Notes: a model not told the origin generated them from the letters alone. Shown: positions 1 through 6,854, counted from the first letter of the stretch. The stretch: 7,558 bases of DNA from Burkholderiaceae bacterium (GCA_029864165.1 JAOTTZ010000075.1:1-7558), one strand, 5' to 3'. Made by a program: numbers and translations.

Positions 1-16
1 ATTCCGTCATCGATTT

Positions 17-30
17 CCGTGTCAACACGG
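17..30 (-). promoter_or_regulatory. Dyad over a possible -35 box, reading leftwards out of the window
   Basis: Positions 17-22 (CCGTGT) and 25-30 (ACACGG) form perfect 6-base arms around a 2-base centre. On the minus strand the centre of the dyad reads TTGACA (positions 25-20), the exact consensus -35 hexamer of a sigma70 promoter. With a standard 17-base spacer the -10 box would fall across or beyond the left edge, so it cannot be checked. An operator-like palindrome over a -35 box would fit a regulated promoter for a minus-strand gene to the left. The call rests on only 14 bases and could be chance. Confidence 0.2.
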
Positions 31-198
31 GCCCACGCAATCCAGGATACCACCCGCCACCCTACAGCGGAACGCGCGGTGACGCAATCCCATGTTTAGG
101 GTTACGGCACGATAGCCGAATTGCGAGGTCTGAGTTGTAAGTGCAAGAAACGTATCCACACGGCCGGGGGCGACGCATTTGTGGATGACGCGTTCAAT

Positions 199-256
199 GT
201 TGCAACGATATCGCCCGCGGGTTGATGGGGTCACGCGCTCGTTCAATCGGAGCGCG
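199..256. repeat. Cluster of short perfect palindromes
   Basis: Three 8-base perfect palindromes lie end to end: GTTGCAAC (199-206), CGATATCG (206-213, sharing one base) and CCCGCGGG (214-221). They are followed by an inverted repeat with 7-base arms, CGCGCTC (234-240) and GAGCGCG (250-256), with a 9-base loop. No T-rich tail follows on either strand, so a rho-independent terminator is unlikely. The palindromes are directly visible; a function as protein-binding sites or RNA structure is only a possibility. Confidence 0.35.
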
Positions 257-330
257 ACGCGGGCAATGCTGACCGGCCAAGCCCAAAACCGCCACCCGGC
301 GAAGGCAGCGTCCACGAGATTAACAAGACA

Positions 331-1278
331 TCATGCCTTTAACTCGACCTCCAGTGCATCGACAAACATTTTGGCCACGTCGAGCCCCGTTTGCTGGGTG
401 ATCTCCCGAAAGCAAGTCGGGCTGGTAACGTTGATTTCTGTGAGGTAGTCGCCGATGATGTCCAAGCCGATCACCAACAGACCACGGGCAGCCAGTACCG
501 GGCCAACCGCTTCGGCGATCTCGCGGTCACGTGGGCTGAGGGCCTGTGCAACGCCCTTGCCACCGGCTGCCAGGTTGCCGCGAATTTCACTGCCTTGGGG
601 GATGCGCGCCAACGAAAACGGTACCGGATTGCCGCCGATCACCAGTACGCGCTTGTCGCCTTGGACAATCGCGCTCAGATAGCGCTGCACCATGACGGTT
701 TGTGCGCCGCCGCGGTTCAGGGTCTCGGTGATGCTGCCAAGGTTCAGACCGTCAGGGCCGACACGGAAGATACCCATGCCGCCCATGCCATCGAGCGGCT
801 TCAGAACAATGTCTTGATGCTCGGCATGGAAGCGCTTGATGTCGCTTTCATCGCGCGTCACGAGGGTGGGCGCGATAAACCGCGAGAACTCGAGTATCGC
901 CAGCTTTTCCGGGTGGTCGCGCAGCGCGCGAGGCTTGTTGAAGACGCGAGCGCCTTCCCGCTCGGCCTGCTCCAGCAAGTGCGTGGCGTAGAAGTACTCG
1001 TTGTCGAAGGGCGGATCTTTGCGCATCAAAGTCGCGTCGACGTCGGCTAGATCCACCGCTGAAGCGTCTCCCGCCACGAACCAGTCACGCCCCTGCGAAG
1101 TCAGCGTGATCTCGCGCACGTGAGCGCTGACGCGTGCACCACTTTGCCAGATCAAATCCTGCGCTTCGCAGGCCAACAGAGTATGGCCGCGCATAGCTGT
1201 CTCACGCATGATCGCAAACGTGGTGTCCTTGGCGATCTTGAAGCTTTCCAACGGGTCGGCAATGAACAAAAGTTTCAT
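331..1278 (-). CDS. gshB: Glutathione synthetase
   Basis: This cytoplasmic ATP-grasp ligase joins gamma-glutamylcysteine and glycine with ATP, the second step of glutathione synthesis. The 315-residue product matches the usual length (about 316 in E. coli). The N-terminal substrate domain begins MKLLFIADPLESFKIAKD, and DPPFDNEYFYATHLLE (residues 88-103) is the family's typical region. The ATP-grasp part has the lysine of VLKPLDGMGGMGIF (158-171), the glycine-rich loop IRGNLAAGGKG (232-242), and GLDIIGDYLTEINVTSP (271-287), whose acidic residues and asparagine bind metal and nucleotide. I chose the ATG at 1278 because a strong Shine-Dalgarno sequence (1284-1290) precedes it and it gives the family N terminus; the frame stays open to 1422, but that extension overlaps the divergent gene and matches nothing. 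No gshA is in the window. Function is clear from motifs. Confidence 0.96.
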   Translation of the reverse strand: MKLLFIADPLESFKIAKDTTFAIMRETAMRGHTLLACEAQDLIWQSGARVSAHVREITLTSQGRDWFVAGDASAVDLADVDATLMRKDPPFDNEYFYATHLLEQAEREGARVFNKPRALRDHPEKLAILEFSRFIAPTLVTRDESDIKRFHAEHQDIVLKPLDGMGGMGIFRVGPDGLNLGSITETLNRGGAQTVMVQRYLSAIVQGDKRVLVIGGNPVPFSLARIPQGSEIRGNLAAGGKGVAQALSPRDREIAEAVGPVLAARGLLVIGLDIIGDYLTEINVTSPTCFREITQQTGLDVAKMFVDALEVELKA

Positions 1279-1392
1279 GGTGCTCACCTCATGCCAAGCT
1301 TGCATTGTCAGCGACTCGGTGCTGGCCATGCCGGAACTTGCGCCGACCACCGCACAATGGTGGCACCGGTCACACACACTTTTGTCTTTCGC
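1279..1392. promoter_or_regulatory. Divergent intergenic region between gshB and pglL-like gene
   Basis: These 114 bases separate two genes transcribed away from each other, so promoters for both must lie here or inside the genes. I see no hexamer pair close to the sigma70 consensus at proper spacing on either strand. A TTGTCA at about 1306-1311 on the plus strand could serve as a -35 box, but no -10 box follows at 16-18 bases. A small inverted repeat, CCACC (7-base loop) GGTGG, lies at about 1348-1364. The promoter role is inferred from gene orientation alone. Confidence 0.35.
1284..1290 (-). promoter_or_regulatory. Ribosome binding site of gshB
   Basis: On the minus strand the sequence reads GAGGTGA, then five bases (GCACC), then ATG at 1278. 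This close match to the anti-Shine-Dalgarno sequence decides the start of gshB against the longer open frame. Confidence 0.8.
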
Positions 1393-3192
1393 ATGTCCAA
1401 CGCCCACACCGCTCCCGTGCATATTCCACCCCCTGCCATCTGGATGGGAGCCGCCTGCGCGGCAGTGGCCTTGCCGATGCTGCTGGCCTTCAACAAGCCG
1501 CCCTCAGCGACTTTTCTGAACCAGGTTGCTGCTTACGTGGGCTGGGGTGCTTGGATGCTGTGGCTGGCCTCCCCCAGCGTGACGTCGGGTTGGCCCTGGC
1601 GCGGTGGCCTCGGCGGCCTGCTCGCCGCGTTGGCATTGATGGCGCTGATGACCTTGGTATCACCTTGGTGCTCCGGCTTGCCTTGGTCACTCGCGCTGTC
1701 GTCGCTCGGTACGTTGGCGGCGACCGCCTTGGTGGTGGTCACCGCCGCCGCGCTCGCCCGGCATGGGCAAGCGACGCAGGCGTTTCATGCGCTGAGCGTC
1801 GCTTTGCTGGTTGCCGGCGTCGTGAGCGCGGCGCTGGGTGGAATTCAACTTTTCGCGCCAGAGTGGGTAGCCGAGGTCAACCAATGGGCCAACGCGACGC
1901 TGATCGCAGCGACTTCAGTCCCGGGCCGCGCTGTCGGCAACTTGCGCCAACCCAACCATCTGAGCAGCCTGTTGCTCTGGTCGCTGGTGGCCCTCGTGTG
2001 GATGGCAGAGAGGCGGCAGCTCGGGGCGCCTGTCGCTGTCGGCTTGGGCACTGTCCTGCTCACGGGCATCGTGCTGAGCGCTTCGCGCACGGGAATGTTG
2101 GGGGTGTTGCTGCTTGCACTGTGGGGTGGCGTGGACAAGGGCCTGTCGCGCAGGGCGCGCGTCTTGCTGATAGGCTCGCCGCTTGTGTTTGCGCTGATCT
2201 GGGCGGGTTTCGAAACCTGGTCCGACAACGGCCAGCATTTCTTTGGCGGCGACGCGCAGTTAACCAAAGGCGACATCTCCAGCTCGCGCTTTGCCATCTG
2301 GTCGAACACGCTGGCATTGATTGCGCAGCGCCCATGGCTGGGCGTGGGCTGGGGTGAATTCAACTTCGCCTGGACGTTGACGCCGTTTCCCGACCGGCCG
2401 GTGGCCTTCTTCGACCACACGCATAACCTGCCCTTGCAGCTCGCGGTCGAAGTAGGCCTGCCGATGGCCGCGGCCCTGCTGGCGCTGTTGATTTGGGCGC
2501 TGTGGCGAGCGTACACCGCGGGGCGCGATGCCCATGACTCCACTGCCCGTTTGACGCTGCGCTGCGCCTTCGTGATGGTTTTGTTGATGGCGCTGCACAG
2601 TCAGCTCGAGTACCCGCTTTGGTATGCGCACTTCCTGCTGCCGACAGCGTTTGCCTTTGGCCTGTGCTTGGGCGGTTCACTGCCCGGGCTTGCCGCGCCG
2701 TCGCTCGCGCAGCAACGGGCCACACGCCCGCTGTGGCTGGCCGCCGCGCTGCTCTTAACGGGTGCTTCAGCGGCGCTGTACGACTACATGCGCGTGGTAG
2801 CGATCTTTGTACCGCCCAAGCAAGCAGCGCCGCTGGACCGGCGCATCGCCGACGGGCAGCGCAGTTGGTTGTTTGCCCACCACGCGGACTATGCCGCGGT
2901 CACCGCCGTCGAGAACCCCGCCCCAGCCCCCGCGTCTTTCAACCGTGCCACGCATTATCTGCTGGATACCCGGTTGATGACCGCGTGGGCACGCGCGCTG
3001 TACCAGGCCGGCGACCATCAACGAGCACTCTATTTGGCGCAGCGCCTCAAGGAGTTCCACAACGACGAGGCCAGCCAGTTGTTTCGGGTCTGCGAACAGC
3101 CGCTGGCGCCTGGCGTGACAACACCGTTCCAGTGTTTGCAACCCACTGTCGAACTCAGCTATCGCGACTTTCGGCACCCTGCTTGGAAGTAG
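1393..3192 (+). CDS. pglL: PglL-type O-oligosaccharyltransferase (Wzy/WaaL-like membrane protein)
   Basis: A 599-residue polytopic inner-membrane protein of the Wzy_C/O-antigen ligase superfamily. Known PglL members transfer lipid-linked glycans to serine or threonine of pilins and other exported proteins in the periplasm. About ten or more hydrophobic segments run from residue 16 to 470, followed by a soluble C-terminal part (about 475-599). Family landmarks are GNLRQPNH (182-189), SASRTG (229-234), SSSRFAIWSN (296-305 region) and, in the large periplasmic loop, FDHTHNLPLQLAVEVGLP (340-357), whose histidines match the essential H of PglL/WaaL enzymes. HSQLEYPLWY (402-411) is also typical of the PglL-like clade with its PglL_A and Wzy_C_2 regions. 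The length is close to that of Neisseria PglL (about 600). I chose ATG 1393; ATG 1357 in the same frame is the alternative, and neither has a good Shine-Dalgarno sequence. An O-antigen ligase or polymerase role cannot be excluded, since no pilin or glycan cluster is present. Confidence 0.82.
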   Translation: MSNAHTAPVHIPPPAIWMGAACAAVALPMLLAFNKPPSATFLNQVAAYVGWGAWMLWLASPSVTSGWPWRGGLGGLLAALALMALMTLVSPWCSGLPWSLALSSLGTLAATALVVVTAAALARHGQATQAFHALSVALLVAGVVSAALGGIQLFAPEWVAEVNQWANATLIAATSVPGRAVGNLRQPNHLSSLLLWSLVALVWMAERRQLGAPVAVGLGTVLLTGIVLSASRTGMLGVLLLALWGGVDKGLSRRARVLLIGSPLVFALIWAGFETWSDNGQHFFGGDAQLTKGDISSSRFAIWSNTLALIAQRPWLGVGWGEFNFAWTLTPFPDRPVAFFDHTHNLPLQLAVEVGLPMAAALLALLIWALWRAYTAGRDAHDSTARLTLRCAFVMVLLMALHSQLEYPLWYAHFLLPTAFAFGLCLGGSLPGLAAPSLAQQRATRPLWLAAALLLTGASAALYDYMRVVAIFVPPKQAAPLDRRIADGQRSWLFAHHADYAAVTAVENPAPAPASFNRATHYLLDTRLMTAWARALYQAGDHQRALYLAQRLKEFHNDEASQLFRVCEQPLAPGVTTPFQCLQPTVELSYRDFRHPAWK

Positions 3193-3220
3193 CCCGCGTC
3201 ACGGCCGTCAACAAGCAATC

Positions 3221-4315
3221 TCAAGGCAATAGCTCCAGCGCGTGCTGATATTCAGCGCAGTGCATCAGTTCGCCCCAAGTCAGCGGAGCCGCCTTGGGCA
3301 GCAGGGCTAAGCGACGCGCCTCGCTGTCTGGGTCGGCACGCCACGCACCACGCGATTGGGCCTCAGCCAGACCAGACAGCAACGCATCAACCGCTTGACC
3401 GCCATCGACAGACTGGTTGCACAGCAGCACCAAATCGCAACCTGCGTTGAGTGCCACCACGGCCGCGGCCGCATAACTGAGCTGCACGCCGGCGATTTGC
3501 CGGGCACCCTGCATGCTTAGATCATCGCTGAAGATAGCACCGGGAAAGCTCAGTTGCTGACGCAGTATGCCTTTCAGCCAGCGCGCCGAAAATCCAGCGG
3601 GCAGTTCATCTACCTCGGGGTAGATGACATGCGCTGGCATCACGCTGGACAAGCTTGTACTCAGCCAGTCATAAGGCAGCGCGTCGTCGGCGAGAATGGC
3701 GTTGAGTGACCGGTCGTCAAGCGGTATCTCGTAGTGCGAGTCAGCACGCACGTAGCCGTGGCCGGGGAAGTGCTTACCGCAGTTGGCCATGCCCGCCATC
3801 AACATACCATGCATGAGGCTCTTGGCCAGCACGGTGGTCACACGCGGGTCGCGATGAAACGCGCGGTCGCCGATCACGCCGCTGGGCCCGTGGTCCAGGT
3901 CGAGTACCGGCGTGAAACTCAAATCCACTCCGCAAGCACGCAACTCGGCACCGAGAACGTAGCCGATCGCCGTAGCGGCTCGGGTCGCCGACATGGCGCC
4001 CGTGCCCGGCCCACGGGTACCGTCTTGCATCCACAGCTCGCCCAGGGCACGCATAGGCGGCAGGTGTGTGAAGCCATCGGTCAGGAAACGTTGCACGCGG
4101 CCGCCTTCGTGGTCCACGCAAATCAGTACGTCGTTGCGAACCGCTTTGATGTCGGCCGTCAAGCGGGTGAGTTGCGAACGGTCCTGCCAGTTGCGGGCAA
4201 ACAGGATCAGGCCGCCGGTGAGGGGGTGCTGTAAACGCCGCCGGTCGTCGGCCGTGAGCGTCAGGCCTTCAATATCGAGCACGACAGGGGCTTGGGAGAT
4301 GTTATTGGTGAGCAT
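3221..4315 (-). CDS. nagZ: Beta-N-acetylhexosaminidase (GH3), peptidoglycan recycling
   Basis: NagZ is a cytoplasmic glycoside hydrolase of family 3 that removes the N-acetylglucosamine from anhydro-muropeptides taken up during cell-wall turnover; in species with inducible AmpC its product also feeds beta-lactamase induction. The 364-residue protein shows the signature VDHEGGRVQRF (67-77), GKHFPGHG (180-187), the mobile-loop DSH (192-194) whose histidine acts as acid/base in this family, and IFSDDLSMQGA (261-271) with the nucleophile Asp at about 264. All key residues are present. It is slightly longer than E. coli NagZ (341). I chose ATG 4315 because GAGGAA (4320-4325) lies four bases upstream; a TTG at 4327 would overlap that site and acpS. 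It is the last gene of the recO-pdxJ-acpS-nagZ cluster, eight bases after the acpS stop. Confidence 0.95.
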   Translation of the reverse strand: MLTNNISQAPVVLDIEGLTLTADDRRRLQHPLTGGLILFARNWQDRSQLTRLTADIKAVRNDVLICVDHEGGRVQRFLTDGFTHLPPMRALGELWMQDGTRGPGTGAMSATRAATAIGYVLGAELRACGVDLSFTPVLDLDHGPSGVIGDRAFHRDPRVTTVLAKSLMHGMLMAGMANCGKHFPGHGYVRADSHYEIPLDDRSLNAILADDALPYDWLSTSLSSVMPAHVIYPEVDELPAGFSARWLKGILRQQLSFPGAIFSDDLSMQGARQIAGVQLSYAAAAVVALNAGCDLVLLCNQSVDGGQAVDALLSGLAEAQSRGAWRADPDSEARRLALLPKAAPLTWGELMHCAEYQHALELLP

Positions 4316-4319
4316 AGAG

Positions 4320-4325
4320 TTCCTC
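4320..4325 (-). promoter_or_regulatory. Ribosome binding site of nagZ, overlapping the acpS stop
   Basis: On the minus strand GAGGAA is followed by CTCT and the ATG of nagZ at 4315. Its first two bases are part of the acpS TGA stop (4326-4324), so ribosomes ending acpS sit on the nagZ start region, which suggests translational coupling. Confidence 0.7.
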
Positions 4326-4719
4326 AATCCTTGACTTCCACAACAACGAAAGCGACTGCGTAGTCGGTTTCATCGGTCACCGAGAGGTACGCGCACATGG
4401 CGCGCGCGCTGAACCACTCGGCCAATTCGCCATGCAATGCTATCTCGGGCTTGCCGCTCGCTGCGCTGACGATCTCGCAGCCGTGCCATGTCATCGGCAG
4501 GCGCAAACCCAAGCCGATCGCCTTGGAGAACGCTTCCTTGGCCGCAAATCGGGTGGCCAGGTAACGAATGCCATGGGGCCGCGCTTTAGCGTAACGGTCG
4601 CTGAAGATCGCAACTTCCTGCGCGCGCAGGACCTTGCCGGCCAGGCGCTCGCCCCAGCGCTCCACCGCGCGCTCGATGCGGCGGATGTCGCAAATGTCGG
4701 TGCCTACGCCATAGATCAT
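4324..4719 (-). CDS. acpS: Holo-[acyl-carrier-protein] synthase
   Basis: AcpS moves the 4'-phosphopantetheine arm of coenzyme A onto the serine of apo-ACP, activating it for fatty acid synthesis. The 131-residue product fits the family (126 in E. coli). It begins [16 protein letters not shown], with the metal-binding Asp of GTDI (residue 8), and has [17 protein letters not shown] (53-69), with the second metal ligand Glu of KEA (62) and the conserved lysine. It ends in the strand [16 protein letters not shown] (112-127). I chose ATG 4719, whose ATGA overlaps the stop of pdxJ; a TTG at 4734 would add five residues without family support. The pdxJ-acpS pairing is a standard proteobacterial arrangement and supports the call. 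Confidence 0.96.
   Translation of the reverse strand: MIYGVGTDICDIRRIERAVERWGERLAGKVLRAQEVAIFSDRYAKARPHGIRYLATRFAAKEAFSKAIGLGLRLPMTWHGCEIVSAASGKPEIALHGELAEWFSARAMCAYLSVTDETDYAVAFVVVEVKD
4716..4719 (-). promoter_or_regulatory. ATGA stop/start overlap of pdxJ and acpS
   Basis: On the minus strand the bases 4719-4716 read ATGA: ATG starts acpS and TGA ends pdxJ. I see no good Shine-Dalgarno sequence directly before this ATG, so acpS translation probably depends on ribosomes that have just terminated on pdxJ. Confidence 0.75.
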
Positions 4720-5492
4720 CGGGGATTCATGCAACGCAGATACTCGCGCACAGCGGCGGCGTAGCCGAGCTCCAGCGCATCAGCCATCAGCGCGTGACCG
4801 ATCGATACCTCCAGCACATAGGGTATGGCAGTCAGAAAATCGCGCAGGTTGTCGCGGTTGAGGTCGTGCCCGGCATTGACCCCCAGGCCCAGCGTTTGTG
4901 CAACCTCGGCCGCCGCGGCAAAGCGCGCTAGCTCAGTGGCTTGCACTGGCGTGCCGTGAGCCGCTGCATAGGATTGCGTGTAAAGCTCGATACGGTCAGC
5001 GCCCAACGCACGCGCCTGCGACATGGCGCCTGGCTGCGGGTCCATGAACAAGCTGACGCGCACACCCAGCGCGCGCGCCTCGGCAACCAATGGCGCCAAC
5101 CGCTCGGCATCGGCGCCCAAGTTCCAACCATGATCCGACGTGGGTTGTTTCTCATTGTCGGGAACAAAGGTGCATTGCTGAGGGCGTAGTTCGCGCACGA
5201 AGTTCATCAGGTTGTGGAAGGGATTGCCCTCGATGTTGAATTCAGCCTGCGGCCATTGCTTCATCAACTCGGCAAGCGCGCGCACATCGGCAGCGCGAAT
5301 ATGGCGTTCGTCGGGTCGTGGGTGCACCGTGACCCCGGCCGCGCCGGCCTCTAGTACCAGCTCAGCAGCGCGCGTCACGCTCGGAATAGCGAGCGTACGC
5401 CGGTTGCGCACCATCGCCACCACGTTCAAGTTGACCGACAGGGCAGTACGCGCGCGCCGCGCTTCAAGGCCGGGGGTGAGGGAAGTGTTCAC
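4716..5492 (-). CDS. pdxJ: Pyridoxine 5'-phosphate synthase
   Basis: PdxJ is a TIM-barrel enzyme that condenses 3-amino-2-oxopropyl phosphate with 1-deoxy-D-xylulose 5-phosphate to pyridoxine 5'-phosphate, in the DXP-dependent vitamin B6 route. The 258-residue product (243 in E. coli) has [12 protein letters not shown] (54-65) with the catalytic His, FNIEGNP (85-91) with the catalytic Glu, [14 protein letters not shown] (110-123), GVNAGHDLN (204-212) with the later active-site His, and the phosphate-binding [13 protein letters not shown] (228-240). The N-terminal barrel motif reads [12 protein letters not shown] (19-30); the usual E. coli-type residues are NIDHVATLRN, so two positions differ. 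The start is GTG at 5492, inside the end of recO (29-base overlap) and without a clear ribosome binding site; the first 17 residues are extra compared with E. coli. The gene sits between recO and acpS, as in many proteobacteria. Confidence 0.95.
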   Translation of the reverse strand: MNTSLTPGLEARRARTALSVNLNVVAMVRNRRTLAIPSVTRAAELVLEAGAAGVTVHPRPDERHIRAADVRALAELMKQWPQAEFNIEGNPFHNLMNFVRELRPQQCTFVPDNEKQPTSDHGWNLGADAERLAPLVAEARALGVRVSLFMDPQPGAMSQARALGADRIELYTQSYAAAHGTPVQATELARFAAAAEVAQTLGLGVNAGHDLNRDNLRDFLTAIPYVLEVSIGHALMADALELGYAAAVREYLRCMNPR

Positions 5493-6279
5493 GGATAGGT
5501 TCGAAGGCCTGCAAGTCCAACATCACTTGCCGCGTGCGTAGCAGCGGCGAGCCCAGATGATAGTGAAGCAGCGCTCGCAAGGTGGCCTTCAGCTCAGGCA
5601 GCGCCGGCATGCAAGCGTGCTGCAACGCTGGCAAGCTCCCGTGTTCGAGGGCGGCTTGCATGCCGATCAGCAATCGGCCAGGCAGAACCGCATCGCCAGC
5701 ACGCATAGCAGTGACGCCAGCTTCGGGAAGCAGCGCGAGCTGGTCATCTTCGCCGACTGGCTGTTGGGTCAAAGTGACCCGGCTCAGATCGGGCAAGACA
5801 CCCACCTGATTGAGCAGCGCGAGCTCGAACGCCCTCAACGCGGCCTGCACCTTCGCATCTTCTGTCTCGGCCAGCGACGGCAGTGTCAGCGCGTAGGCAT
5901 CAAAAAGCCCTGGGTGCGGGTCGTGGCGGGCCAGCAATTTCAGTAGCAATTCGTTGCAGTAAAAGCCCGAAAAAAGGGCCGCACCGGTCAGCATGGGCAC
6001 GCCGCCTATCCACTCGGCGGTGCGCAAGGTTTGCACCTCGGGCAGGTGGCCATCGTCAGTGGGCAGCCTTAGATGTACCAATGAAACATGGATGCGCTGG
6101 AACGGCAACAGCACCGAGCGAAGTTGCGAATACGGCCGCTTGGCGCCCTTGGCGACCACCGCCAGCCTGCCTTGCTCGCGCGTGTACAAATCGAGGATCA
6201 AGCTCGACTCGCTCCAATCGTAGCGGTGCAGTACAAACGCCTGCAACGCGGCGTGCGTGCGGAGCGTGCGGTTGATCAT
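5464..6279 (-). CDS. recO: DNA repair protein RecO
   Basis: RecO works with RecR (and RecF) to load RecA onto SSB-coated single-stranded DNA in gap repair. The 271-residue product is a little longer than E. coli RecO (242). The N-terminal OB fold (about residues 12-90) contains AFVLHRYDWSESSLILDLYT (14-33), GRLAVVAKGAKRP (37-49) and LRSVLLPFQ (53-61), all typical of the family. A helical C-terminal domain follows, including GAALFSGFYCNELLLKLL; there is no zinc-finger cysteine cluster. The ATG at 6279 is the first in frame with family-like sequence; I see no strong Shine-Dalgarno site. It is normally preceded by rnc and era, but here an IS element begins about 15 bases before the start codon, so the native promoter or upstream partners have been lost or moved. 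It heads the recO-pdxJ-acpS-nagZ cluster. Confidence 0.93.
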   Translation of the reverse strand: MINRTLRTHAALQAFVLHRYDWSESSLILDLYTREQGRLAVVAKGAKRPYSQLRSVLLPFQRIHVSLVHLRLPTDDGHLPEVQTLRTAEWIGGVPMLTGAALFSGFYCNELLLKLLARHDPHPGLFDAYALTLPSLAETEDAKVQAALRAFELALLNQVGVLPDLSRVTLTQQPVGEDDQLALLPEAGVTAMRAGDAVLPGRLLIGMQAALEHGSLPALQHACMPALPELKATLRALLHYHLGSPLLRTRQVMLDLQAFEPIREHFPHPRP

Positions 6280-6293
6280 GCGCAGAAACGAGC

Positions 6294-6313
6294 CTTAGAA
6301 ACCGTTTTCAAAT
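6294..6313 (+). repeat. Left terminal inverted repeat of the IS
   Basis: It reads CTTAGAAACCGTTTTCAAAT and matches the reverse complement of 6849-6868 except at one position (C against T). On the minus strand it contains TTGAAA, close to a -35 hexamer and pointing towards recO, but no good -10 box follows before the recO start codon. Confidence 0.88.
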
Positions 6314-6351
6314 TATGCGCACTGTGAGAACCTTAGCTGTGTGTGCAACAC

Positions 6352-6357
6352 AGGAGG
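6352..6357 (+). promoter_or_regulatory. Ribosome binding site of the transposase
   Basis: AGGAGG is followed by six bases (GGAAAG) and a TTG codon at 6364. This near-perfect site makes TTG 6364 the likely transposase start, in preference to the GTG at 6343 that would place the ribosome binding site inside the gene. Confidence 0.7.
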
Positions 6358-6363
6358 GGAAAG

Positions 6364-6854
6364 TTGTCGTATCCCAGTGATTTTGCGGATAAACAATGGG
6401 CGGTGCTGGAGCCAGCGCTATGGACGCAGCGTACAAGCCGACGCGGACGGCCGGTGGCAATGGGGCTGCGCCGGGTGACCGATGCGATCTTGTACGTCGT
6501 CAAGGCGGGCTGTCCATGCAGGCAGCTGCGGCGTGAGTTCGGCGCGTGGGAGACAGTGTATTCGCACTACCGACGCATGCGCGAGCGTGGCACATGGGAG
6601 CGCGCACTGAAGGCGCTGCGCGAGCAGGCCCGCACGCGCGCTGGTCGTCACCCGAGACCGACGGTGGCCATCATCGATTCGCGGTCGGTCAAGACGACGG
6701 GGAAAGGGGGCAGCGCGGCTATGACGCGGGCAAGAAAACCAGGGGTCGCAAGCGACACATAGCGGTGGACACGCAAGGGTTCTTGTTGGCCGTGGTGGTG
6801 CAGCATCAAAATCGCCACGGCCGCCTTGCTGCTCAAGCGATTGGTTTCATTTGA
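6364..6854 (+). pseudogene. IS5-family transposase, frame-broken and centrally deleted
   Basis: From TTG 6364 the protein starts MSYPSDFADKQWAVLEPAL, the DUF4096-type N-terminal domain, with DAILYVVKAGCPCRQL (40-55) and FGAWETVYSHYRRM (59-72), and then VAIIDSRSVKTTGKGG (101-116) with the first catalytic Asp at about 105. After AAAGGGGG (6703-6710) this frame leaves the family and stops at 6760-6762; the homologous continuation (GQRGYDAGKKTRGRKRHIAVD, GFLLAVVV) is in the -1 frame, stopping at 6854. Then the original frame again carries ASIKIATAALLLKRLVSF (from about 6802), which looks like the C-terminal end of such transposases, with its stop in the right inverted repeat. The central part with the second Asp and the Glu of the DDE triad is missing. 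The frame change could be programmed frameshifting in the intact parent or a one-base loss in the G run; with the deletion the product cannot be active. Confidence 0.85.

Larger units (their letters stand above)
1..330. other. Gene-free left end, no supported coding sequence
   Basis: This stretch lies downstream of gshB and holds no gene I can recognise. An open frame on the minus strand (315 to 22) and one on the plus strand (179 to 448) exist, but neither translation shows a known motif, a convincing ribosome binding site or hydrophobic/domain structure, and the plus frame runs into the antisense of gshB. The stretch contains several short perfect palindromes between 199 and 256 and a dyad at 17-30, listed separately. 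In many Burkholderiales gshB is followed by genes of a PTS-type phosphorelay (IIA-Man, HPr, enzyme I); nothing of these is visible here, so the region may be an intergenic spacer before a gene beyond the left edge, or decayed sequence. Confidence 0.5.

Noticed and set aside
285..302. Possible terminator after gshB (CGCC GGGT GGCG then GTTTT on the minus strand)
   Set aside because: The stem is only four to five pairs and the T run is four bases, too weak to call in GC-rich sequence.
22..315. 97-residue open frame on the minus strand downstream of gshB
   Set aside because: No recognisable motif, no clear ribosome binding site, and the composition looks like random translation of GC-rich DNA. 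A decayed gene cannot be excluded but nothing supports one.
179..448. 89-residue open frame on the plus strand
   Set aside because: It runs over the antisense of the well-supported gshB 3' end, and stop codons interrupt the frame just upstream; no family features seen.
391..1050. 219-residue plus-strand open frame inside gshB
   Set aside because: It is the antisense shadow of a gene with full ATP-grasp motifs.
1120..1392. N-terminal extension of the PglL-like gene back to 1120
   Set aside because: The extension is antisense to the start of gshB, hydrophilic and unlike any family N terminus; the membrane protein begins well at 1393 (or 1357).
1845..2543. 232-residue minus-strand open frame inside the PglL-like gene
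   Set aside because: It is antisense to the conserved membrane segments and periplasmic loop of that gene, and has no motif of its own.
3193..3220. Bidirectional terminator between the convergent PglL-like gene and nagZ
   Set aside because: The 28-base gap has only a short ACGGCCGT palindrome and no T run on either strand.
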